Below are positions 16,009-24,426 of a stretch of DNA of 34,082 nucleotides, piece after piece. Source of the DNA: Glycomyces salinus (lineage in GTDB: Bacteria > Actinomycetota > Actinomycetes > Mycobacteriales > Micromonosporaceae); the NCBI RefSeq assembly GCF_016428645.1, contig NZ_JAELXW010000077.1, forward strand, positions 1 through 34,082, given 5' to 3'. A model generated the notes under the pieces. That model was not told the origin of the DNA. It saw only the letters and a program-made list of their open reading frames with translations, and ran no database searches. The stretch's first letter is position 1; each line of letters begins with the position of its first letter. The position numbers were made by a program, and so were the translations under genes.

Positions 16009-16878
16009 ATGACTGTTCCTCCGAACTACAGCGTCCCGCCCGAGTACCCGCCGCCCCCGCCGGGCGGCGGAGGGTTCGGGTACGGCGGACAGCCGCCGCA
16101 GCCGGAGGGCCCGAAGAATCGCAACTGGCTCATCGGCGGCATCGTCATCGGCACCACAGCGGTGCTCCTCGGCTCGATCCTGATCGTGGCGCTCCTGGTC
16201 AACCGGGGCGGCGACGGCGACCAGGACTCGGCCACCGGAGAAGAGAGCGAATCGGCCTCGGCCGAGGAGGATCCGACGGACGAGGAGACCACTCCGGCCG
16301 AGGAGGAGACCACCGAGGCGGAGTACGAGTCCGAGATCGGCCTGTGTCTCAGCTACGATCCCGACATCGTCGGGGACGGCCTCGAGACGGTCGACTGCTC
16401 GGATTCGACGGCGTTCTGGGAGATCACCAACCAGTCCTACGACATCAGCGGCTCGGTCGACTCCGAGGGCAACCTCACCGACAACCAGGTCGCCTACGAC
16501 CTGTGCGGCGAGGAGTACGGGGCTTCGCCGCTGGGCGAGGCGTGGACGAACTGGCAGTACGTGTACTCCTCGGGCGCGCTCGACTCGATGTACTGCATCG
16601 AGGCGGTCGGGAACCCCGATCCGGAGAACTCCGACCGCACCCCGTACACGCCCACCGACGGCGACTGCTTCGACGACGACCCCGACAAGTGGTGGACCGT
16701 CGACTGCGGCTCCTCCACGGCGGTGTACAAGGTCGTCGGCCACGTCGACATCGACGAACCGCGCGAGTTGTCCACCGACGAGGCCGGCGACGAGGCCACC
16801 TGCGGCGGCGGCTACTACTGGCAGGTGACCGACGTCGAGGGCCGGACCACCTCGATCATCTGCGGCGACGAGCTCTAG
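16009..16878 (+). CDS. LppU/SCO3897-like anchored secreted protein
   Basis: This 289-residue protein has a Pro-rich N-terminus with a run of five prolines and a span (about 39-65, [20 protein letters not shown]). An acidic Glu/Thr linker follows, then an extracytoplasmic part with regularly spaced cysteines (GLCLSY, VDCSDS, DLCGEE, MYCIEA, GDCFDD, VDCGSS, ATCGGG, IICGDE). The pattern of Cys-containing repeats with [12 protein letters not shown] resembles the LppU/SCO3897 family, for which no activity is known to me. Eight or so paired Cys fit a disulphide-rich exported domain. The ATG at 16009 has a GGAG ribosome binding site. Its stop shares CTAG with the pstB stop. Confidence 0.8.
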   Translation: MTVPPNYSVPPEYPPPPPGGGGFGYGGQPPQPEGPKNRNWLIGGIVIGTTAVLLGSILIVALLVNRGGDGDQDSATGEESESASAEEDPTDEETTPAEEETTEAEYESEIGLCLSYDPDIVGDGLETVDCSDSTAFWEITNQSYDISGSVDSEGNLTDNQVAYDLCGEEYGASPLGEAWTNWQYVYSSGALDSMYCIEAVGNPDPENSDRTPYTPTDGDCFDDDPDKWWTVDCGSSTAVYKVVGHVDIDEPRELSTDEAGDEATCGGGYYWQVTDVEGRTTSIICGDEL

Positions 16879-17726
16879 CCGAAGCGGCCGGTGATGTAGT
16901 CCTCGGTGCGGGAGTCCGACGGGTTGGAGAACAGCTTCTGGGTCTGGTCGAACTCGACCAGGAAGCCGTAGCGGTCGCCGGCGTCGTCGACTTCGGCGGA
17001 GTAGAACGCGGTCGAGTCGGACACGCGCGCGGCCTGCTGCATGTTGTGGGTGACGATGACGATGGTGTAGTCCTCGACCAGGCCGTTCATCAGCTCCTCG
17101 ATGCGAGCGGTGGCGATCGGGTCGAGGGCCGAGCACGGCTCGTCCATCAGCAGGACCTCGGGTTCGACGGCGATCGCGCGGGCGATGCACAGGCGCTGCT
17201 GCTGGCCGCCGGAGAGCGCCAGGGCGCTCTTCTTGAGGTTGTCCTTGACCTCGTCCCACAGGGCCGCGCCGCGCAGGGCCCGCTCGACGCGGCCGGACAG
17301 GTCGTCCTTCATGCCGTTGATGCGCAGGCCGTAGGCGACGTTGTCGAAGATCGACTTCGGGAACGGGTTGGCCTTCTGGAAGACCATGCCGATGTGCCGC
17401 CGGACCGCGATCGGGTCCACCGCGGAGGAGTAGATGTCCTGGCCGTGGTAGGTGACCGAGCCGGTGACGCGGGCGCCGGGGATGAGGTCGTTCATGCGGT
17501 TGAGCGAGCGCAGCACCGTGGACTTGCCGCAGCCGGAGGGGCCGATCATGGCGGTGATGCGGTTGCGCTCGACCGGGAGGGAGACGTCACGGACGGCGTG
17601 GTTGCGCCCGTAGTGGACGCCCACGCCCTTGAGTTCGATGATGGTGTCGGTCGCCTGCTTGGCGCCGACAGCTTTGGTCTCGATGGCTACCGGTTCGCTC
17701 CGGTTGCTCGTCTTGTTCACTGACAC
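16875..17726 (-). CDS. pstB: Phosphate ABC transporter ATPase PstB
   Basis: PstB is the ATP-hydrolysing subunit of the high-affinity phosphate importer PstSCAB, acting at the inner face of the membrane. Walker [10 protein letters not shown] is near residue 62, the PstB-typical [15 protein letters not shown] follows, then the signature [15 protein letters not shown], Walker [13 protein letters not shown] and the switch His in VTHNMQQ. From the GTG at 17726, with a GGAG ribosome binding site, it has 283 residues; a GTG at 17741 precedes the ribosome binding site and is unlikely. No pstS, pstC or pstA lies in the window and the gene upstream is unrelated, so pstB is an orphan here with its own promoter region and a PHO-box-like repeat. 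Its partners must be encoded elsewhere. Confidence 0.95.
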   Translation of the reverse strand: MSVNKTSNRSEPVAIETKAVGAKQATDTIIELKGVGVHYGRNHAVRDVSLPVERNRITAMIGPSGCGKSTVLRSLNRMNDLIPGARVTGSVTYHGQDIYSSAVDPIAVRRHIGMVFQKANPFPKSIFDNVAYGLRINGMKDDLSGRVERALRGAALWDEVKDNLKKSALALSGGQQQRLCIARAIAVEPEVLLMDEPCSALDPIATARIEELMNGLVEDYTIVIVTHNMQQAARVSDSTAFYSAEVDDAGDRYGFLVEFDQTQKLFSNPSDSRTEDYITGRFG

Positions 17727-17808
17727 GCAATCTCCAATCACCGAATTTCAACCGCGGTTAACGTGTCCTGTACTCATGGAATGCGATCCAAGTGCACGCC
17801 AGGGGGCT

Positions 17809-17830
17809 ATTCGGTGAACGGACAGTGAAC
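17809..17830 (-). promoter_or_regulatory. PHO-box-like direct repeat upstream of pstB
   Basis: Read on the pstB strand, GTTCACTGTCC (17830-17820) is followed directly by GTTCACCGAAT (17819-17809): two 11-base units sharing GTTCAC. PhoP in Streptomyces binds 11-base direct repeats with a GTTCACC-like core. The site lies about 85 bases before the pstB start. A perfect palindrome AACCGCGGTT (17750-17759) lies closer to the gene. Confidence 0.65.
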
Positions 17831-17849
17831 GAGGACTTTGAGTTGCGTC

Positions 17850-18707
17850 TCAGGCGTGCTCCGGCGGCAGCAGCTCGTCGTTCGGGTAGCCCCCGAGCAG
17901 GTCGTCGGTGGCGGTCAGCTCGAACTCCTCGGCGAGCGGGAACGACCCCAGGTCGACCGGGGTCGAGACGTCGCCGTCCTCGGCCAGCTCCAGGAGCATC
18001 CCGCGGACGACCTGCGGCGGCAGCCCGGCGTGCTCGCCGAGCGCGGCCAGGGACACCGAGACGGTCACCGAGGAGGCCCCGCCGGGCAGGCGGAAGTGGC
18101 CCTCGGAGTCGAACTCGTACTCGACCCCGCCGACCCTCCTGACGGCGATGGCGGTCAGCTCCTCGAGGTCTCCGCGCTGCTCGGCGGCCTCCTCGATGGC
18201 CTCGAGCTTGTCGAAGGCCAGCACGTCGAAGGGGTTGATGTAGAGCTGGGGGGCCACGAACAGCTGCCCGTCGCGGGCCTCGCCGCGGTACAGCCCCAGG
18301 GCGAGCAGGAACTCCAGCAGGTCCCGGACGGTGTGCGGGACGGGCAGCCCGCTGCGCTCGCAGTGGATCGTGAAGGCCGCGATGCGGTCGCTCCGCTCGC
18401 CGGTGGCCCGGTCGTACTCCTCGCGGGCCTCCTTCTCGATGACCTCGTCGGAGGCGCCGTAGTGGTGCTCCTTGGCCTCGGCGATCCAGTCGTCGACGTC
18501 GCCGGGGTCGCACCAGACCGGCTCGTTCCAGATGTCCTCGTCGGGGAAGACGTCGGCCCACCAGGAAGCGGGGAACGGGTTCAGCGAGGGGACGGTGCGG
18601 AACAGCTCGATGCTGCACGGCATGATCCGGATCCACGCGGGGTGCATCGGGGCTTGGACCGGGCCGGACTCGTCTCCGCCGCCGAAGGGCCTATCGAAAG
18701 CTTCCAC
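17850..18707 (-). CDS. Hypothetical soluble protein, 285 residues
   Basis: No family recognised. The protein is acidic, has no signal peptide and no clear membrane span. Notable segments are a Trp-rich ELFRTVPSLNPFPASWWADVFPDEDIWNEP (about residues 34-63), a helical Glu-rich stretch EVIEKEAREEYDRATGE, LPVPHTVRDLLEFLLALGLYRGE, and a C-terminal part VTVSVSLAALGEHAGLPPQVV with GMLLELAEDGDV that reads like a helix-turn-helix or winged-helix end. A shorter start at the internal Met codons near residues 21 or 29 is possible because no strong ribosome binding site supports the ATG at 18707. It lies upstream of pstB but the PHO-box gap separates them. Confidence 0.7.
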   Translation of the reverse strand: MEAFDRPFGGGDESGPVQAPMHPAWIRIMPCSIELFRTVPSLNPFPASWWADVFPDEDIWNEPVWCDPGDVDDWIAEAKEHHYGASDEVIEKEAREEYDRATGERSDRIAAFTIHCERSGLPVPHTVRDLLEFLLALGLYRGEARDGQLFVAPQLYINPFDVLAFDKLEAIEEAAEQRGDLEELTAIAVRRVGGVEYEFDSEGHFRLPGGASSVTVSVSLAALGEHAGLPPQVVRGMLLELAEDGDVSTPVDLGSFPLAEEFELTATDDLLGGYPNDELLPPEHA

Positions 18708-18916
18708 CCGTCGAAGGTAGCAGCGCGGCCCGACGCCGCCGGGCCGCAGCGGGCGCGTGCTGTTACGCCGGTAGCTGAACGCGTTCGAAGCCGCCTCAGC
18801 GGTTTGTTGTCGGTGTTGCTCAGTGCCCGTTGAGTGCCCTTTGCGCCGAGGCGGCTCGGCGCGGCGGATGCCGCCGTTCCGAGAACGGAGCGTCCCTCGC
18901 GCGAAGCCGACGTTAC

Positions 18917-18942
18917 TCCTATCGATATAAGTCGATATCGCC
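18917..18942. promoter_or_regulatory. AT-rich nested palindromes
   Basis: CGATAT (18923-18928), spacer AAGTCG and ATATCG (18935-18940) form an inverted repeat, with the perfect palindromes ATCGAT and GATATC nested in it. The AT richness stands out in GC-rich DNA. The site lies upstream of the hypothetical gene ending at 17850 and could be a promoter or operator. Confidence 0.35.
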
Positions 18943-18959
18943 CGCGCGGCCGCTATCCG

Positions 18960-19157
18960 CTAGCCATTCGACCGAATACCCGACAAGTCCGGTTCGAAAG
19001 CGTCCAGAGGGGCCGCGTCACCGGGAGTGAGGTACTCCAGCGTGCGGACCTGCTGCGCCAGCAGCTGCCCCACCTCGACGAGCTGATCGGCGGCGTTGAG
19101 GACGAGCCAGTGCTGGTACTCGGCGTAACGTGAGTCGACCTGCGCTTCGGCGGTCAA
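18960..19157 (-). CDS. Small hypothetical protein with a TTG start
   Basis: This 65-residue protein is soluble and mostly helical (AEYQHWLVLNAADQLVEVGQLLAQQVRTLEYLTPGD). A heptad-like pattern suggests a short coiled coil or helical hairpin. I do not know the family. The TTG at 19157 is chosen because GGGAGG lies five bases before it; the open frame runs on to 19196 but no start fits there. It follows the NHL/thioredoxin gene on the same strand, with a hairpin (19232-19267) between them, so it probably has its own promoter. Confidence 0.55.
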   Translation of the reverse strand: MTAEAQVDSRYAEYQHWLVLNAADQLVEVGQLLAQQVRTLEYLTPGDAAPLDAFEPDLSGIRSNG

Positions 19158-19231
19158 TGTTCCTCCCAGATGCGATAAACGGTGCAATGACCCCAAAAAC
19201 TACTCGGCGTGAGCCCTGCACGGATTAACGA

Positions 19232-19267
19232 CACGCCCGCTTCCGGCGAAATGCATCTGCGGGTGTG
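19232..19267 (-). terminator. Hairpin after the NHL/thioredoxin gene
   Basis: CACGCCCGC (19232-19240) pairs with GCGGGTGTG (19259-19267) over nine positions including one G-T, with an 18-base loop, about 14 bases beyond the stop of the minus-strand gene. Confidence 0.5.
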
Positions 19268-19280
19268 AATCACAGCGGGC

Positions 19281-21089
19281 TCAGTCTCTCAAGACCAGCC
19301 GCAGGACCTCGTCGCCGTCCTCGGCGATCTCGACCGGGACGCCCCAGTCCTGGCGGGTCAGGTGGCAGGCCGGATGCTCGGCCTCCGCGTCGCAGGTCGC
19401 CGCCTGCGCCACCACCTGGAGCACGCCGCGCCCGATCCCGGCCTCCAGGACCAGTTCGCGCTCGAGCTCCTCACCGGTCCCGGCGCCGGAGGCCAGCAGC
19501 TGCGGCGGGTCGGCCGAGACCTTCAGCGACAGCGGCGAACCGAAGCTGAAGTCGAGCTTCTGCCCGGAGGCCGGCTCGAACGGCACCTCCAGGCGCAGCC
19601 GCCCCGGCCTGACGCGGACGGCCTTGCGGGTCACGCGGTGGTGGCGCCCGTCCACCACGGTCTCGGCGAGGCGCGGGGCGGTCAGGCGGTGGGCGGCCGA
19701 CTCGACCACGACCGCGCGGCCGCCGACGGCGATCACGTCGCTGGGCTCGGCCAGCCCGGAGGCGAGCGTCGACAGCTCCCCCGTGGCCGGGTCGTAGCAG
19801 CGCAGCGCCCCGTTGTAGGTGTCAGCCACGCCGATGCGCCCGTCCGGCAGGACGCCGACGCCGAGCGGGTGCTGCATGAGCGCCTCGTCGCCGACGCCGT
19901 CGACGTGCCCGAAGTCGAACAGGCCCTGGCCGACCGCGGTGTGCATCCGCCCGTCGCGGACGTACCGCAGCGCCGAGGTCTCGGCGTCGGCGATCCACAG
20001 CCGGTCGCCGTCGGCGGCCAGGGCGGACGGCTGGGCCATCCACACCTGGTCGAGCGGGCCGTCCCTGAGGCTCTCGACGGTCGTCCCGGCCCACTGCCCG
20101 GCGGTGCCGGCGACCGGGTCGAAGTGCCACAGCTGGTGGATCCCGGCCATGGCCACGATGATCCGGCCGGAGAACCAGGCGACGTCCCACGGCGAGGACA
20201 GGTCGACCTCCAGCGCGGCGTCGGTGCCGTTGTCGCTGCGCCACTGCTTCCCGGTCCCGGCCACGGTGGTGGTGCGGCCGTCGGACAGCCGCACGCCCCG
20301 CAGCAGGTGGTTGACGGTGTCGGCCACGACCACGTCGTAGCCGACCGCGGCGGCCGTCTCGGGCGGCAGCAGCGCCAGGCCCTGCGGCTCGTTGAACCGC
20401 GGCTCGGTGCCGTCGGCGCGGCCCCTCTCTCCGGAGCCGATCACCGACACGACCGTCCCGTCGACGGCGCCGTCGAGCCGCTCGGGCGCGGCCAGACGCA
20501 CCAGGCGGTGCCGGGCCGAGTCGCTGACCAGCAGGTCGCCGCCGGGCAGCTCGACGGCCTTGCCGGGGAAGCGCAGCGCGGTCTCGGCCGCCGGCGGCGC
20601 CACGTACAGGTCGCCGCCGGGGTCCAGGGTGCCGGCGGCGGTGTGGGTCTCGACCAGGTCGCCGACGATCGCGTCGAGCGCCTCCAGGTGCCCCTCGCCA
20701 GCCATGGTGGACACGACGTAGCCGGTCGGGTCGACCACGACCAGGGTCGGCCAGGCGCGGGCGGCGTAGGCGTCCCAGGTGACCAGGTCGGGGTCGTCGA
20801 GGACAGGGTGGTCGACGCCGTAGCGCTCCACGGCGGCCGCGAGGGCCGCGGGGTCGCGCTCGTGCTCGAACTTCGGCGAGTGGACGCCGACGACGACGAG
20901 CGCGTCGCCGTACTTCTCCTCCAGCGGCCGCAGCTCGTCGAGGACGTGCAGGCAGTTTACGCAGCAGAACGTCCAGAAGTCGAGGATCGCGACCCTGCCG
21001 CTGAGGCTGTCGAGGTCGAGGTCGCGGCCGCCGGTGTTGAGCCATCCGCGGCCGACGAGCTCGGCCGCGCGCACGCGGGACTGTTTCAC
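19281..21089 (-). CDS. Thioredoxin-fold plus NHL-repeat protein (NHLRC2-like)
   Basis: This 602-residue protein starts with a thioredoxin-like domain (about 1-150). The fold markers are VAILDFWTFCCVNCLHVL, with the redox pair C43-x2-C46, and ARAWPTLVVVDPTG with the cis-Pro. A beta propeller of NHL repeats follows (about 165-460), with FPGKAVELPGGDLLVSDSARHRLVRL, FNEPQGLAL, ADTVNHLLR, LSSPWDVAW and GVADTYNGALRCYD. A C-terminal domain of about 120 residues completes the NHLRC2 layout. No signal peptide is seen, so it is probably cytoplasmic; the substrate is unknown. The GTG at 21089 follows TAGGCT by a few bases without a ribosome binding site, so the message may be leaderless. The next gene upstream ends 28 bases away on the same strand. 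Confidence 0.9.
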   Translation of the reverse strand: MKQSRVRAAELVGRGWLNTGGRDLDLDSLSGRVAILDFWTFCCVNCLHVLDELRPLEEKYGDALVVVGVHSPKFEHERDPAALAAAVERYGVDHPVLDDPDLVTWDAYAARAWPTLVVVDPTGYVVSTMAGEGHLEALDAIVGDLVETHTAAGTLDPGGDLYVAPPAAETALRFPGKAVELPGGDLLVSDSARHRLVRLAAPERLDGAVDGTVVSVIGSGERGRADGTEPRFNEPQGLALLPPETAAAVGYDVVVADTVNHLLRGVRLSDGRTTTVAGTGKQWRSDNGTDAALEVDLSSPWDVAWFSGRIIVAMAGIHQLWHFDPVAGTAGQWAGTTVESLRDGPLDQVWMAQPSALAADGDRLWIADAETSALRYVRDGRMHTAVGQGLFDFGHVDGVGDEALMQHPLGVGVLPDGRIGVADTYNGALRCYDPATGELSTLASGLAEPSDVIAVGGRAVVVESAAHRLTAPRLAETVVDGRHHRVTRKAVRVRPGRLRLEVPFEPASGQKLDFSFGSPLSLKVSADPPQLLASGAGTGEELERELVLEAGIGRGVLQVVAQAATCDAEAEHPACHLTRQDWGVPVEIAEDGDEVLRLVLRD

Positions 21090-21117
21090 CGCACGAGCCT
21101 AGCTCGCGGCGGGGCCG

Positions 21118-22596
21118 TCACTCGTCTTCTGTGGCCTCTTCCTCTGCGGTCTGCTCGTCCTGGTCGCCGTCGTCCTCGTCGGCGTCCTCGCCGCCCTCGT
21201 CGGGGTCGGAGCCGAAGGGGGACAGGCAGTAGATCGCCTCGGGGCTGTCGGCGTCGCCGACGGTGAGGGTCTCGCGGCCGGCGTCGGCGCACTCCTGGCC
21301 GTCGTCGACCTCGGAGACGATCTCGAAGTCCTCGCCCTCGACCGCGTCGGCGCAGTCGATGGCCTCGGCGGTGTCGCCTGCGGTCTGGGAGACGCAGCCG
21401 CCGGTCTCGAAGCCCGGAGGCTGGAGCAGGAAGTAGGCTCCCGCGGCGGCGCCGCCGAGGAGGATCACGACCCCGATGATGATCGTCGGGACCAGCCACT
21501 TGCGGCCGGACTTCTGCTGCTCGGGCGGGTACTGGCCGCCCATCGCGCCCGGAGGCATCTGCCCGGGCGGGACCGAGCCGGGCGGCATCTGGTTCGGGTC
21601 GTACCCGGCGCCGGGCTGGCCCGGCTGCGTGTACTGGCCGGGCTGACCGTACTGGCCCGGCTGGGAGCCCGGCGGCATCTGCCCGGGCTGCTGCATCGCC
21701 TGCTCGGGATGGGGCTGCTGCGGGCCGTAACCGGGCGGGCCGACCGGCGGCGGCTCGCTCTGCGGGGACTGCGCGCCGATGATGAGCCGCTGGGTGTCGT
21801 CGGACTGCGGCCCGGACGGAGGCTGCTGCGGGCCGCCCGCCGACGGCATCTGCGGCGGCTGGTTGGCCGGGGGCAGGACGCCGCCGAGCGGGTTCGGCGG
21901 CGGGGACGGCCAAGCCGAGTCGGGCGCCTGCGGCGGGCTCTGCTGCCGCCCGCCCTGCTGCTGCGACTGGTCGCCGGCCGGGGCCGGCTGGTTGAATCCG
22001 ACGCTCTGGGCCGGAAGGACCTCGGTGCGCTCCTCTTCGACATCGCCGCCCTGAGGGGTCTCGGCGGCGGGGTCGGCGGCGGGCGGGCGGCCGGCGGTCG
22101 GGCGCAACAGGGCGGTGCCCTCGTCGTCGACCGGCGGCGCGGCCGGCGGGATCGGGGCCTCTTCGGCCGCGGAGCTGGGGATCACCTGGGTCGACTCGGC
22201 CTCGACCGGCGCGGGGGATTCGGCCTCCGGCGGGGTGGGCTCGGGGCCCGGAGTCGGCTCCGGCTCAGGGGCCGGACCCGGTTCGGGGCTCGGCTCGGGT
22301 TCTGGCGCGGGACTCGGCTCGGGGTCCGGGGTCGGCTCGGGCGCGGGGACCGGCTCGGGTTCGGGCTGGGGGATCACCGCGGACTCGGGTTCGGGTTCGG
22401 CCGGGGCCTCGGCCGCGGGGACCGGCCCGGACTCGTCGCTCGGCGCGGCGGTCCCTCCTTCGGCGGGCGCCGGAGACTCGCTCGCGGCCTCCTGCCGGGG
22501 CTCGGGAGCGGCCTCGGGTTCGCCGGCGGGGCGCTCGGGGGCCCCGTCCTCGGGGGTGTTGCCCTTCTCTGAAGCGTTACCTTGCTCGGAGGTCAC
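21118..22596 (-). CDS. Pro/Glu-rich anchored protein with LppU-like C-terminus
   Basis: This 492-residue protein has a very long disordered cytoplasmic part: Glu/Pro repeats of the type EPEPxPxPEP (about 60-130), then Pro/Gln/Gly-rich sequence (about 190-350) with MPPGSxPGQ motifs. One membrane span follows (about 366-392, KWLVPTIIIGVVILLGGAAAGAYFLL). A short extracytoplasmic domain with four Cys (GGCVSQ, IDCADA, QECADA, IYCLSPF) resembles one LppU/SCO3897 unit, and an acidic tail ends the protein. The GTG at 22596 has a GGAG ribosome binding site. The repeats could bind partners or act as a phosphorylated scaffold; no function is known. It is the third anchored protein of this style in the window. 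Confidence 0.8.
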   Translation of the reverse strand: MTSEQGNASEKGNTPEDGAPERPAGEPEAAPEPRQEAASESPAPAEGGTAAPSDESGPVPAAEAPAEPEPESAVIPQPEPEPVPAPEPTPDPEPSPAPEPEPSPEPGPAPEPEPTPGPEPTPPEAESPAPVEAESTQVIPSSAAEEAPIPPAAPPVDDEGTALLRPTAGRPPAADPAAETPQGGDVEEERTEVLPAQSVGFNQPAPAGDQSQQQGGRQQSPPQAPDSAWPSPPPNPLGGVLPPANQPPQMPSAGGPQQPPSGPQSDDTQRLIIGAQSPQSEPPPVGPPGYGPQQPHPEQAMQQPGQMPPGSQPGQYGQPGQYTQPGQPGAGYDPNQMPPGSVPPGQMPPGAMGGQYPPEQQKSGRKWLVPTIIIGVVILLGGAAAGAYFLLQPPGFETGGCVSQTAGDTAEAIDCADAVEGEDFEIVSEVDDGQECADAGRETLTVGDADSPEAIYCLSPFGSDPDEGGEDADEDDGDQDEQTAEEEATEDE

Positions 22597-22734
22597 GGCT
22601 GCTCCTCATCGCTGCTCTCGGTCCTGCGTCCGGGAACGCCAGACGAGGGACACGGTACAGCAGCAGGACACGGTCCCACTCGACAGGGTGAACTCGGCTT
22701 GGGCCACAACGGACCGTACCGGAAGAAGGCAACG

Positions 22735-22789
22735 AAAAAGGCCGGGCGCCAGCGGTAGCCCACCCCTCATGGCTACGCGGCGCCCGGCC
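22735..22789 (-). terminator. Strong intrinsic terminator (minus strand)
   Basis: GGCCGGGCGCC (22740-22750) pairs perfectly with GGCGCCCGGCC (22779-22789). Inside, GC-G-GTAGCC pairs with GGCTACGC around a ten-base loop. On the minus strand the stem is followed by five T residues. It fits a Rho-independent terminator for transcripts from the E1-E2 operon or for a separate RNA. Confidence 0.85.
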
Positions 22790-23032
22790 GGTGTGAGAAC
22801 CCCCTGGAGAGGGTCTCTACGGTGCGGGGACTCGGCGCTGTCGCCCGCACCATTGGGAGGAGAAAAGTCTGCGTCCTCAGCCGAACCGAGGCTCTCGTCG
22901 CGGCCGGCGCTCCACTCCCGGTCACCGCCCGACGACGCAACGAAACTTCGAAGCTATGTTTCCTCGTTGTTTCCTTGCCTCAATTACAACACCGAATACT
23001 GAGATCCGCCATCGATTCTCAGGTAAGTTGCG
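22790..23032 (-). other. 243-base trailer with two further hairpins; no gene seen
   Basis: The stretch between the E2 stop and the terminator holds GGTGCGGG-GAC/GTC-CCCGCACC (22821-22851) and GAGA-CCC/GGG-TCTC (about 22796-22818), directly before the terminator stem. No open frame longer than about ten codons with a ribosome binding site is seen on either strand. It may be a structured 3' trailer or a separate small RNA. A weak promoter-like TTGAGG with CATAGC lies near 22950-22980 on the minus strand. The remaining bases 22597-22734 hold only the upstream region of the next gene. Confidence 0.4.
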
Positions 23033-24415
23033 TCACGTCCATGCCAGGGCCGTTTCCCCTGGGGCAGCGAGGAATCTCCCCACGTCGGCCAGGAATCTCG
23101 ACCCCAGTTCCCCGTCGATGAGGCGGTGGTCGAACGACAGTCCCAGAGTGGTCACCTGCCGCACGGCGAGCTCCCCCTCGTGGACCCACGGCTGCGGCCG
23201 CACCGCGCCGAACACCAGGATCGCCGACTCGCCCGGAGGCAGGATCGGCGTGCCGGTGTCGACGCCGAAGACGCCGACGTTGGTGATCGAGAACGTGCCG
23301 CCGGTCATCTCCGACGGCTGGGTCCGGCCGCCGCGGGCGGTGGCGGTCAGGTCGCCGATGGCCCCGGCCAGCTCGACCAGGCTCAGGTTCTGGGCGGCCT
23401 TGATGTTCGGCACCATCAGCCCGCGCGGCGTGGCCGCGGCGATGCCGAGGTTCACGTCGCGCTTGACGACGATCTCCCCGGCCGCCTCGTCCCAGGAGGC
23501 GTTCATCATCGGGTGGCGGCCGCAGGCCAGCAGCGCGGCCTTGGCCACCAGCAGCAGCGGGCTGACCTTGACCCCGGCGAACTCCTCGCGGCCCTTGAGT
23601 TCGGCGACCGTGTCCATCATGCCGGTGACGTCGCAGGTGAGGAACACCGTCGCGTGCGGGGCGGTGAAGGCCGAGGCGACCATGTTCTGCGCGGTGGCCT
23701 TGCGGACGCCCTTGATCGGAATGCGCTCCTCGCCTCCGGCGCGCGCGGCCGGGCCGGCCGCCTCCGCGGGGGCGAGTCCCTGCGATGCCGAAGCGGCCGC
23801 CTCGACGTCGGCGCGGGAGACCGTCCCGTTCGGGCCGGTCGGAACGACCGCGGCCAGGTCGACGCCGAGGTCCTTGGCGAGCTTGCGGACCGGCGGCTTG
23901 GCCAACGCGGGCCCCTTCGGCGGGGCCGGAGTGGGCGCGGCCGGGACCGCCGGAGCGGCCGGGGAGGTCGGCGCCGGTGGCGCGGGCGGCGAGATCGGCT
24001 CGGCCGGCGGCGTCACCGGCTCGGCGATCGGCGCGCTCGCCGGCGGGGTAGCGGTGGTCTCGCGTTTGCGTTTGCGCCGCTTGGAGGAGGTCTCCCTGGC
24101 GCCGTAGCCGACCAGGTTCGGCGTCCGCTCGCCTTCCTTCGCGGACCCGGACCCGCCCTCGACGGCCGCGCCCTCGATCTCGAAGGTCGCCAGCGGCGCG
24201 CCGACGTCGAGGGTGTCCCCGGCCGAGGCGTGCCGCTCGGCCAAGACGCCGGTGTAGGGGCTGGGCACCTCGACCAGGGCCTTGGCGGTCTCGACCTCCA
24301 CGAACGGCTGGTTGAGTTTGACCTGGTCGCCCGGCTCCACGAGCCAGCCGGCCACCTCGCCCTCGGTGAGTCCCTCGCCCAGGTCGGGCAGGTTGAACGT
24401 GATCTTCTGTCCCAT
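23033..24415 (-). CDS. 2-oxoacid dehydrogenase E2 (dihydrolipoamide acyltransferase)
   Basis: E2 takes the acyl group from E1 on a lipoyl arm and passes it to CoA, forming the core of the complex. The 460-residue protein has an N-terminal lipoyl domain with K45 in VETAKALVE and a basic/Pro-Ala linker (about 110-165). The peripheral subunit-binding domain is LAKPPVRKLAKDLGVDLAAV. The acyltransferase domain ends with the active-site LSFDHRLIDGELG. Neighbours point to a branched-chain complex (bkd type) rather than acetyltransferase of the AceE type. The ATG at 24415 has a GAGGAG ribosome binding site, 11 bases after the E1beta stop. No E3 gene is present; the general Lpd would serve. The terminator lies about 240 bases past its stop. 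Confidence 0.93.
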   Translation of the reverse strand: MGQKITFNLPDLGEGLTEGEVAGWLVEPGDQVKLNQPFVEVETAKALVEVPSPYTGVLAERHASAGDTLDVGAPLATFEIEGAAVEGGSGSAKEGERTPNLVGYGARETSSKRRKRKRETTATPPASAPIAEPVTPPAEPISPPAPPAPTSPAAPAVPAAPTPAPPKGPALAKPPVRKLAKDLGVDLAAVVPTGPNGTVSRADVEAAASASQGLAPAEAAGPAARAGGEERIPIKGVRKATAQNMVASAFTAPHATVFLTCDVTGMMDTVAELKGREEFAGVKVSPLLLVAKAALLACGRHPMMNASWDEAAGEIVVKRDVNLGIAAATPRGLMVPNIKAAQNLSLVELAGAIGDLTATARGGRTQPSEMTGGTFSITNVGVFGVDTGTPILPPGESAILVFGAVRPQPWVHEGELAVRQVTTLGLSFDHRLIDGELGSRFLADVGRFLAAPGETALAWT

Positions 24416-24426
24416 GTCCCGGCTCC

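Noticed and set aside
22900..22960. An ECF-sigma promoter (GGAAAC ... CGTC) before the three-hairpin region.
   Set aside because: The spacing is loose and GGAAAC recurs by chance in the AT-richer patch. Not enough to call.
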